NCBI RefSeq assembly: GCF_001905445.1 | Contig: NZ_LIVQ01000004.1 | Coordinates: 454,175-518,174, forward strand | Length of the DNA stretch: 64,000 nucleotides | Source of the DNA: Streptomyces sp. CB00455 | Lineage (GTDB): Bacteria; Actinomycetota; Actinomycetes; Streptomycetales; Streptomycetaceae | Direction of reading: 5' to 3' | In this document: positions 34,239-40,695 of the stretch, one piece after another | How the letters are laid out: each line of letters begins with the position of its first letter | How positions within the stretch are numbered: position 1 is the stretch's first letter | The notes under the pieces: model-generated | The model's database searches: none | What the model saw: only the letters and a program-made list of their open reading frames with translations | Told to the model about the DNA's origin: nothing | Position numbers and translations under genes: made by a program

Positions 34239-35114
34239 TCAGCCGGAGGCGGCAGCTGCAAGTGCGCCCGCCCGGCGCCTGCTCGCGTACCAGACCAGCC
34301 CCGCCGTGGCGGCCGCGGCGCCCACCGCCGCGGCGGCGACCAGCGCCGGGCGGGCGGGCATCGACAGCCCCGGCAGCCGCTGCTTCAGCCGCACCGGCCG
34401 GCTGAAGACGAGCACCGGCCACTCCCGCGCCACGGCCTCCCGGCGCAGTGCCCGGTCGGGATTGACGGCGTGGGGGTGTCCCACCGCCTCCAGCATCGGG
34501 ACGTCGGTGGCCGAGTCGCTGTAGGCGTAGCAGCGGGCGAGGTCGTACCCCTCGGACTCGGCGAGCTCGCGGACGGCCTCCGCCTTGGTCGGGCCGTAGG
34601 CGTAGTACTCGACCTCACCGGTGAAGCAGCCGTCCTCGCCCACGACCATGCGCGTGGCGACGACGCGGTCGGCCCCGAGCATCTCCCCGATCGGCTCGAC
34701 GACCTCCGCGCCCGAGGTCGACACGATCACCACGTCGCGGCCGGCGGTGTGGTGGGCCTCGATGAGGGACGCGGCCTCGTCGTAGATGATCGGGTCGATG
34801 AGGTCGTGCAGGGTTTCCGCGACGATCTCCCGGACCTGCTGCACGTTCCACCCCTTGCACAGGGCGGAGAGGTACTCGCGCATCCGTTCCATCTGGTCGT
34901 GGTCGGCGCCGCCGGCCAAGTAGATGAACTGCGTGTACGCGGTGCGCAGCACGGCCCGCCGGTTGATCAGGCCGCCCTGGTAGAAGGACTTGCTGAACGT
35001 CAGGGTGCTCGACTTCGCAATGACCGTCTTGTCCAGGTCGAAGAACGCTGCGGTGCGAGGCGAGGAGTGCGGCAAGGGCTGATTTTCCACGCCCCGAGCA
35101 TATGCGCCCACCAT
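34239..35114 (-). CDS. HAD-superfamily (subclass IB) phosphatase with C-terminal membrane anchor
   Basis: A 291-residue protein from ATG 35114. HAD motif I is AAFFDLDKTVIAKSS (DxDxT-like with Asp-Leu-Asp), motif II VVIVSTSGAEVVEPI, motif III the Lys in YGPTKAEAV, and motif IV CYAYSDSATDVPML. The subgroup (SerB/CicA-like, HAD-IB) acts on small phosphoesters such as phosphoserine or lysophosphatidate. The specific substrate is unknown. After residue 250 there is a single membrane span ending with Arg-Arg-Arg, unusual for SerB. It is divergent from the 6C RNA and ssd, as in mycobacteria. Confidence 0.88.
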   Translation of the reverse strand: MVGAYARGVENQPLPHSSPRTAAFFDLDKTVIAKSSTLTFSKSFYQGGLINRRAVLRTAYTQFIYLAGGADHDQMERMREYLSALCKGWNVQQVREIVAETLHDLIDPIIYDEAASLIEAHHTAGRDVVIVSTSGAEVVEPIGEMLGADRVVATRMVVGEDGCFTGEVEYYAYGPTKAEAVRELAESEGYDLARCYAYSDSATDVPMLEAVGHPHAVNPDRALRREAVAREWPVLVFSRPVRLKQRLPGLSMPARPALVAAAAVGAAAATAGLVWYASRRRAGALAAAASG

Positions 35115-35179
35115 TCGGCGTAAGGTGTGGCGCGTGGGTTTGCCTGAGAAGGCTCTCGGGTACACCATGGAAGTCACGG

Positions 35180-35275
35180 ATCGTTCGCGACCGTGCTAAC
35201 CCGGTCTGGCTCCTCCCCCCCCGAGTCGGACCGTGGGGACGACCCCCGCTCTCCCCCCCGGCGGGGGTCGTCGCA
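35180..35275 (+). ncRNA. 6C small RNA
   Basis: Two adjacent hairpins with C-rich loops are visible. The first has an 11-bp stem (35202-35212 with 35223-35233, two G-U pairs) and a loop with eight consecutive C. The second has a perfect 12-bp stem (35238-35249 with 35261-35272) and a loop with seven consecutive C. This is the defining structure of the actinobacterial 6C RNA. I recall the S. coelicolor copy (scr3559) and the M. tuberculosis copy (B11) between the same two genes, a HAD phosphatase and ssd. The 5' end is estimated. The second hairpin probably also ends transcription. Confidence 0.85.
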
Positions 35276-35437
35276 TGTCCGGACGCGGTTCGCGTCCCTG
35301 CCTTCGGCCCCAAGTGACCATTCCTGGGCCCCCCTGTCTCATGGCGCCTCCCCGTCGAAGACTCTCCTTTACCCAGACTCGTGACGGAGCGTAACGGTTC
35401 CACCGCGCTGTGGAACTCCCCCGGCAGGGTGAACGGG

Positions 35438-35464
35438 TTATTCACAGCCGATGCGTTGTCCACA
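35438..35464. promoter_or_regulatory. two DnaA-box-like sites upstream of the Tad operon
   Basis: TTATTCACA (35438-35446) and TTGTCCACA (35456-35464) are in the same orientation, 9 bases apart. The second equals the preferred Streptomyces DnaA box, and the first is one base from TTATCCACA. They lie 102-128 bases before the ssd/cpaE start, in an AT-richer promoter region. Direct control by DnaA is inference. Confidence 0.6.
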
Positions 35465-35565
35465 GTTTTGGATCAAGATCCACTTCTTTTTCCCGATCGC
35501 TGCACGGTGATTCCAGCCGCGAAGTCCGCGGCGCTTCATTTCGTTGCGAGAAGGGGGCGGAGATC

Positions 35566-36792
35566 GTGGCTCGATCCAAGTCGTGTGAAACTCCGAAGGC
35601 GGTGGCGGCCGGGGCAGGCACCGCGAATGCTGTGGTGCACGGGGCCGTGGCAGTGGCCGGAACCGCTGCTGCCGGTGGTGTGGCCGCGGGAGCGGGCGGT
35701 GGCGGGCGCCCGCTGATCGTCACCGAGGATCCCCTGCTGCTCGACGACCTCCTGCGGCTCTGCGCCGCCGCGGGCGCCGAACCGCACGTGCACCACGGTC
35801 ACGAGGTGCCGGGGGAAGGGGCGCCGGGCGTGTCCGCCGGGGGTGTCGGGTGGGAGTCCGCGCCGCTGGTGCTGGTCGGGGACGACGCGGCACGGCGGGT
35901 GCGCGGGGCGCCCCGCAGGGACGGCGTGTTCCTCGTCGGCCGGGAGCTGGACGACCCCCTCGTGTGGCAGCTGGCGGTGGAGATCGGCGCCGAGGAGGTG
36001 CTGAGGCTCCCGGATGCCGAGAGCCGCCTCGTCGACCGCATCGCCGATGTGGTGGAAGGCGCCGGGCGGCCCGCCCTCGCCGTCGGCGTGATCGGCGGCA
36101 GCGGTGGGGCCGGGGCCTCCACCCTGGCCTGCGCCCTCGCGCTGCGGGCCGCGCGCGCCGGAGAGCGGACCATCCTCATCGACGGGGACCCCCTGGGCGG
36201 CGGCATGGACGTCCTGCTCGGCGGCGAGCGCGCGGAAGGGCTGCGATGGCCGGATTTCGCGGCCTCGCGCGGCCGGGTCGGCGCCGGTGCGCTGGAGGAG
36301 TCCCTGCCCGAAGTGCACTCGTTGCGGCTGCTCAGCTGGGACCGGGGGGACCGCGTCGTGGTACCCCCCGCCGCCGTGCGTTCGGTGGTGGCCGCGGCGC
36401 GCCGCCGCGGCGGCGTCGTGGTGGTCGACCTCCCCCGGCGGGTGGACGAAGCCGTGGCCGAGGTGCTCGCGCAGCTCGACCTGGTGCTGATGGTGGTGCC
36501 GGGCGAACTGCGGTCGGTGGCCGCCGCGGGCCGGGTGGCGGCCGGGGTCCGGATGGTGGCCCGGGACGTACGTGTCGTCGTACGGGGCCGCTGCCCCGGC
36601 GGTCTCGAACCACAGGCCGTGGCCGGGCTGCTGGGGGCGCCGCTGGCCGGGGAGGTGCCGGTCGAGGTGGGGCTCCCGGGCCGGGTGGCCGAGGGGGAGC
36701 CCCCGGGGGCGCAGGGGCGCGGCCCGCTGGCCCGCTTCTGCGACGGCTTCTGGCAGCGGGCGCTCGGCTCCGCCCAGGCGGTGCCGGCATGA
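35566..36792 (+). CDS. ssd: CpaE/Ssd-like septum-site-determining protein
   Basis: A 408-residue protein from GTG 35566, after AGGGGGCGGAG. The first 120 residues form a receiver-like, non-catalytic N-terminal domain after an Ala/Gly-rich start. The MinD-type ATPase domain begins at AVGVIGGSGGAGASTLACAL: a P-loop where the usual GKT is GAS, so ATP binding is altered. It continues with ILIDGDPLGGGMDVLLGG and VVVDLPRRVD. This is the actinobacterial helicase/secretion-neighbourhood CpaE homologue (TIGR03815 group), called Ssd in mycobacteria, linked to septum placement and Tad pilus localisation. It is first in an operon where each stop overlaps the next start. Confidence 0.87.
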   Translation: MARSKSCETPKAVAAGAGTANAVVHGAVAVAGTAAAGGVAAGAGGGGRPLIVTEDPLLLDDLLRLCAAAGAEPHVHHGHEVPGEGAPGVSAGGVGWESAPLVLVGDDAARRVRGAPRRDGVFLVGRELDDPLVWQLAVEIGAEEVLRLPDAESRLVDRIADVVEGAGRPALAVGVIGGSGGAGASTLACALALRAARAGERTILIDGDPLGGGMDVLLGGERAEGLRWPDFAASRGRVGAGALEESLPEVHSLRLLSWDRGDRVVVPPAAVRSVVAAARRRGGVVVVDLPRRVDEAVAEVLAQLDLVLMVVPGELRSVAAAGRVAAGVRMVARDVRVVVRGRCPGGLEPQAVAGLLGAPLAGEVPVEVGLPGRVAEGEPPGAQGRGPLARFCDGFWQRALGSAQAVPA

Positions 36793-37937
36793 GCGCCGTG
36801 CTCCTGGACGCGGTGCGCCGCCGGCTGGCCGAGAGCGGGGCCGAGCCGACCCCGGCGCGCGTGGCGGCGGCGCTGCGGGCCCAGGGCCGTCTGCTCGGCG
36901 ACGCCGAAGTGCTGGGCGTCGCGGCCGAATTGCGTTCCGAACTGGTCGGCGCGGGCCCACTGGAGCCGCTGCTCGCCGACCCGGAGGTCACCGACGTGCT
37001 GGTGGCGGCCCCCGACCGGGTGTGGGTGGACCGGGGCGGCGGACTGGAGCTGACCGGGGTGACCTTCACGGGCACCGACGCCGTGCGCAAGCTCGCCCAG
37101 CGGCTGGCCGCCGTCGCCGGGCGCCGCCTGGACGACGCCCGGCCCTGGGTCGACGCCCGGATGCCCGACGGCACCAGGCTGCACGCGGTGCTGCCGCCGG
37201 TGGCGGTGGGATCGGCCTGCCTCTCGCTGCGGGTGGTGCGGCCCAGGGCGTTCACGCTGGAGGAGCTGGTCGCGGCCGGCACCCTGCCGCCCGGCGGGCA
37301 GCGGCTGCTGCGGGACATGGTCGAGGCCCGGCTGTCGTTCCTCGTCTCCGGTGGGACGGGGACCGGGAAGACGACCCTGCTGAGCGCCCTGCTGGGGCTG
37401 GTCGGCCCAGGTGAGCGGATCGTGCTCGCCGAGGACTCGTCCGAGCTGCGGCCCGACCATCCGCATGTGGTGCGCCTGGAGGCCAGGCCCGCCAACCAGG
37501 AGGGCGCGGGCCTGGTCACGCTGGCGGACCTGGTCCGCCAAGCGCTGCGGATGCGGCCCGACCGGCTGGTGGTCGGGGAGGTGCGGGGCGCCGAGGTGGC
37601 GGACCTGCTGGCCGCCCTCAACACCGGGCACGAGGGTGGCTGCGGCACGGTCCACGCCAATGCCGCCGCCCATGTACCGGCCCGGCTGGAGGCGCTCGGT
37701 ACCGCCGCCGGGCTCGACCGGGCCGCGTTGCACAGCCAATTGGCGGCGGCGCTGACCCTGGTGATCCACCTGGCGCGGGACCGCGAGGGCCGGCGGCGGG
37801 TGGCCGAGGTGCACGTGCTGGAGCGCGATCCCGCCGGGCTGGTGGTCACCGTGCCGGCGCTGCGCTGGTCGGCGCGGGGCTTCGTACGGGAGCGGGGCTG
37901 GGAACGGCTGCGGCCGCTGCTGCGGGGTGCCCGGTGA
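36789..37937 (+). CDS. tadA: TadA/CpaF-type secretion ATPase
   Basis: A 382-residue type II/IV secretion ATPase. The N-terminal DPEVTDVLVAAPDRVWVDRGG is the CpaF entry. Walker A is SGGTGTGKTTLLSALL, the Asp box is IVLAEDSSELRP, and Walker B and His box are MRPDRLVVGEVRGAE and TGHEGGCGTVHAN. It powers assembly of Flp/Tad-type filaments from the inner face of the membrane. ATGA overlaps at both ends (36789-36792 and 37934-37937) give tight translational coupling to ssd and tadB. It belongs to the TIGR03819 helicase/secretion ATPase group. Confidence 0.93.
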   Translation: MSAVLLDAVRRRLAESGAEPTPARVAAALRAQGRLLGDAEVLGVAAELRSELVGAGPLEPLLADPEVTDVLVAAPDRVWVDRGGGLELTGVTFTGTDAVRKLAQRLAAVAGRRLDDARPWVDARMPDGTRLHAVLPPVAVGSACLSLRVVRPRAFTLEELVAAGTLPPGGQRLLRDMVEARLSFLVSGGTGTGKTTLLSALLGLVGPGERIVLAEDSSELRPDHPHVVRLEARPANQEGAGLVTLADLVRQALRMRPDRLVVGEVRGAEVADLLAALNTGHEGGCGTVHANAAAHVPARLEALGTAAGLDRAALHSQLAAALTLVIHLARDREGRRRVAEVHVLERDPAGLVVTVPALRWSARGFVRERGWERLRPLLRGAR

Positions 37938-38818
37938 ACCCGGGGGCGGCGGCGCCGGTGCCGGTGTTCGCCGGGATGCTGTGTGCCGGAGCGGCAGCCT
38001 GGGCGCTGACCGGCGGGGACCGGGTGTCCCGGCGGACCCGGTTGGTGCTGGCCGGGGGCGGCCCGGTGGTCGCGGCTGGGCCGGTGCGCCGGGAGCGGTT
38101 GCTGGCCGGCGTGCGGATGCGGGCGGAGCGCTGGCGGGAGTGGGCCTGCGTTGGCGCCGGGCTGGTGGTCGCGGTGCTGGGTGGCTCGGCGATCCCGCTG
38201 CTGGCCGGGGCGGCGGCGGTGCCGCTGGTACGCCGGTGGCTGCGGGGCCGGGCCCGGGAGCGGGCCAGGGCGGCGCGGGCCGCGGAGGTGGTCGCCCTGT
38301 GCGGCGCGGCGGTGGGGGAGCTGCGGGCGGGAGCCCAGCCCGGGCAGGCCCTGACGGCGGCGATACGGCGCACGGCCGCCGGCCCCGGCGGGCCGGGGGC
38401 GCTGGAGACGGGCGTGCTGGCCGCTGCGGCGTTCGGCGGGGACGTGCCCGGGGCCCTGCGGCTGGCCGCGCGGGAGCCCGGCGCCGAGGGACTGGCGGGG
38501 ATGGCCGCCTGCTGGCGGGTGTCGGTGGACGGCGGAGCGGGACTGGCCGCCGGACTGGACCGGCTGGAAGGCGCCTTGCGCTCCGAGCGGGACCGGCAGG
38601 AGTCGCTGCGCGCCCAGCTGGCGGGGGCGCGGTCCACGGCGGTGGTGCTCGCCCTGCTGCCCCTGGTGGGCCTGTTGATCGGCACCGGGCTGGGCGCCGA
38701 TCCCCTGCGCGTGCTGCTGCACACCCCGATGGGCTGGGGGTGCCTGCTCGCTGGCGCGGTGCTGGAGGCACTCGGGCTGGCGTGGTGCCGGCGGATCGTG
38801 CGGACGGGGGAGCGGTGA
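37934..38818 (+). CDS. tadB: TadB-like inner-membrane platform protein
   Basis: A 294-residue protein with a GTG start overlapping tadA. Two membrane spans in the N-terminal 100 residues (one at about 9-27, one or two at about 70-98) are followed by a T2SSF-type cytoplasmic domain (VALCGAAVGELRAGAQPGQAL and MAACWRVSVDGGAGLAAGLDRL). Two spans close the C-terminus (VVLALLPLVGLLIGTGLG and MGWGCLLAGAVLEALGLAW). It forms the membrane platform for pilin extraction together with TadC. Its TGATG junction (38816-38820) couples it to the next gene. Confidence 0.87.
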   Translation: MNPGAAAPVPVFAGMLCAGAAAWALTGGDRVSRRTRLVLAGGGPVVAAGPVRRERLLAGVRMRAERWREWACVGAGLVVAVLGGSAIPLLAGAAAVPLVRRWLRGRARERARAARAAEVVALCGAAVGELRAGAQPGQALTAAIRRTAAGPGGPGALETGVLAAAAFGGDVPGALRLAAREPGAEGLAGMAACWRVSVDGGAGLAAGLDRLEGALRSERDRQESLRAQLAGARSTAVVLALLPLVGLLIGTGLGADPLRVLLHTPMGWGCLLAGAVLEALGLAWCRRIVRTGER

Positions 38819-39594
38819 TGGGCGGCTTCACCGTCCACAGGCTGGGGATCGTGCTGTGCCTGGCGGTGGCGGCGCTGTGTGCCGGTTCGGCCGCGGCCGC
38901 TGGGCTGCGGGCGCGCCGGGCCCGGCGCAGGGCCGGGGGCCTGCTGGGCGTGCCGCCGGTATCGAGGGGGCCGGACCGGGCCGCGCGGCTGCGCGGGGTC
39001 GTGACGGCGTGGGGCGGGCCGGCCGGAGCGCTGCTGGCGGCCTGGGTGCTGGTCGGCGGGGCGGCCGGGGTCGCGGTCGGGGTGCCGGCGGCGCTCGGGG
39101 TGCGCCGGTGGCAGCGGCGGGCGCGGCCGCCGGCCGGGGCGGATCCGGGGGAGGTGGAGCGTCAGCTGGCCTTAGCGGCGGACCTGTTGGCGGCCTGCCT
39201 GGCCGCCGGGGCGGGGCCGGTGGAGGCTGCTGAGGTGGTGGGGGAGTCCTTGGGCGGTCCGGTGGGCGAGGGGTTGGCCCGAGCCGGGGCGGAGGTTCGG
39301 CTCGGCGGCGAACCGGGCGTCGCGTGGGGCAGGTTGGCCGAGATACCGGGCGCTCGGGACCTTGCCGGCTGTCTGGAGCGGGCCGCGCGGACGGGGGCTC
39401 CCGCCGCGGAACCGGTCTCCCGGCTCGCGTCGGCTCTGCGGGAGGACCGGGCCCGGCAGGCGGGCGCCAGGGCGCAGCGGGCGGCGGTGCTCGTCACCGC
39501 ACCGGTGGGGCTGTGTTTTCTCCCCGCTTTTCTCGCAATCGGGGTTGCTCCGGTGGTGATCGGAATGGCCTCGGGTCTTCTCTCGAACACCTGA
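38818..39594 (+). CDS. tadC: TadC-like inner-membrane platform protein with a TTA codon
   Basis: A 258-residue partner of TadB from ATG 38818 (MGGFTVHRLGIVLCLAVAAL). There is one N-terminal span, two more at about 60-85, a T2SSF-type domain (LALAADLLAACLAAGAGPVEAA, then WGRLAEIPGARDLAGCLERA), and a C-terminal span with APVGLCFLPAFLAIGV. Codon 119 (39172-39174) is the rare leucine codon TTA, which in Streptomyces is read only by the bldA tRNA. Full-length TadC should therefore appear only late in development. The gene is followed by a 48-base gap and a strong ribosome site for the DUF4244 gene. Confidence 0.88.
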   Translation: MGGFTVHRLGIVLCLAVAALCAGSAAAAGLRARRARRRAGGLLGVPPVSRGPDRAARLRGVVTAWGGPAGALLAAWVLVGGAAGVAVGVPAALGVRRWQRRARPPAGADPGEVERQLALAADLLAACLAAGAGPVEAAEVVGESLGGPVGEGLARAGAEVRLGGEPGVAWGRLAEIPGARDLAGCLERAARTGAPAAEPVSRLASALREDRARQAGARAQRAAVLVTAPVGLCFLPAFLAIGVAPVVIGMASGLLSNT

Positions 39595-39642
39595 CGTCAC
39601 ATAAGTCACACCCATCCACGAGGAAATCAACAGGAGGTTGCC

Positions 39643-39840
39643 ATGAGGATCATCTGGTTTCGTGTCCGGACGGCATTGCGGGGTCGCCGCGGCGATGCGG
39701 GCATGTCCACTTCGGAATACGCCATGGGAACGATCGCGGCCTGTGCGTTCGCGGCCGTTCTGTACAAAGTGGTGACGAGTGAAGTGGTCGCCACGGCCCT
39801 TCAGTCGACCATCGGGAAGGCACTCGATGTGCCCTTCTGA
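39643..39840 (+). CDS. DUF4244 Flp-pilin-like protein
   Basis: A 65-residue protein after a strong AGGAGG. A basic N-terminus (RGRRGDAGMSTSEYAMGT) precedes one hydrophobic helix (residues 25-48). The G-M-S-T-S-E-Y pattern resembles the prepilin-peptidase site and the Glu-Tyr of Flp/Tad pilins, so this is the likely major filament subunit. The cleavage would fall after Gly20. No prepilin peptidase is encoded in the operon, so one from elsewhere would be needed. Confidence 0.87.
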   Translation: MRIIWFRVRTALRGRRGDAGMSTSEYAMGTIAACAFAAVLYKVVTSEVVATALQSTIGKALDVPF

Positions 39841-39880
39841 GAAAAGCGCCGCAAGGAACCGGCGCCGGGGAGACCGGCGC

Positions 39881-40243
39881 ATGGGAGACCGGTGCACGGG
39901 AGACCGGGGCTACGTGACGGCGGAGGCCGCGCTGGTCATCCCGGCGCTGGTGCTCTTCGCGGCGCTCCTGGTGTGGGCGCTGATGGCAGCGGCCGCGCAG
40001 ATCCGGTGTGTGGACGCGGCCCGGGCCGGCGCCCGGGCGGCGGCCCGCTCGGAGCCCGGGGAGGTGGCGCTGGCGGCGGCCCGGCAGGCCGCGCCGGCCG
40101 GGGCGCGGGTGGAACTGGAGCGGGAGGGGGACCTCTGGCGGGTACGGGTGGCGGCTCCGGCGCCGGGGCCGGGAGGGCTGCCGGTACGGCTCGGCGCACA
40201 GGCGGTCGCCCTGGCGGAGGACAGCGTGGGGCCGCCGCCGTGA
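39881..40243 (+). CDS. TadE-like pilus-associated protein
   Basis: A 120-residue protein from ATG 39881 (GGGGAG 8 bases upstream). RGYVTAEAALVIPALVLFAALL is the TadE-type prepilin-like N-terminal segment with Glu, and one membrane span runs to about residue 40. The exported domain contains CVDAARAGARAAARSEPG, typical of the actinobacterial TadE group. An ATG at 39827, with GGAAGG upstream and overlapping the DUF4244 stop, would add 18 residues. It is a minor pseudopilin. Its last four bases overlap the next start (GTG 40240). Confidence 0.83.
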   Translation: MGDRCTGDRGYVTAEAALVIPALVLFAALLVWALMAAAAQIRCVDAARAGARAAARSEPGEVALAAARQAAPAGARVELEREGDLWRVRVAAPAPGPGGLPVRLGAQAVALAEDSVGPPP

Positions 40244-40695
40244 GCCGGGACCGGGGCTCGGCCACGGTGTGGGCGACGCTTGCTGCGACCGTACTGGCGG
40301 CGGTCTTCGGCGGTGTGCTGGTGCTCGGCCAGGCGGTCGTGGCCCGGCACCGGGCGGCATCGGCCGCGGACCTGGCGGCGCTCGCGGCGGCGGCGACCTG
40401 GGCGCACGGGCCGGAGCGGGCCTGCGGGGCGGCGCTGCGGGTGGCCGCGGCGCAGGGGGCGGCCCTGGCCGCCTGCGAGGTCCGGGGCGAGGTCGCCGAG
40501 GTCACGGCCCGCCCGGGTGCGGGCCCCTTCACCCCGGCGATCCGCGCCCGAGCCGGCCCGCCCCGCACCCCTCCCGCGCCGGATCCCGCCCCGGCTCCCG
40601 CCCCGGCTCCTGCCCCGGATCCCGGGCCGGTCCGGGGTGCTGCGGCGGGGCGTCCCGGGGGTCATCGGGCGGGGGGTCCGGGGGGTGGGGGCTGA
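40240..40695 (+). CDS. TadE/G-like protein of the helicase/secretion neighbourhood
   Basis: A 151-residue protein from GTG 40240. RDRGSATVWATLAATVLAAV is the membrane-anchored TadE/G start (TIGR03816 type), followed by HRAASAADLAALAAAATWA (the Tad-like Ala-rich motif) and a Cys pair (ACGAAL, ACEVRG). After about residue 105 the tail is a Pro/Ala repeat of PAPAPAPAPD type, ending with Gly-rich sequence that may be partly neutral. The last 34 bases overlap the 3' end of the convergent helicase gene. Confidence 0.8.
   Translation: MSRDRGSATVWATLAATVLAAVFGGVLVLGQAVVARHRAASAADLAALAAAATWAHGPERACGAALRVAAAQGAALAACEVRGEVAEVTARPGAGPFTPAIRARAGPPRTPPAPDPAPAPAPAPAPDPGPVRGAAAGRPGGHRAGGPGGGG

Noticed and set aside
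34024-34524. A possible gene in the lower-GC region before the HAD gene
   Set aside because: There is no ribosome site or recognised protein, and its 3' half is antisense to the HAD gene.
35799-38831. Very long minus-strand frames through the Tad operon
   Set aside because: They are Pro/Arg/Ala-rich and antisense to four genes with correct motifs, starts and coupled stops.
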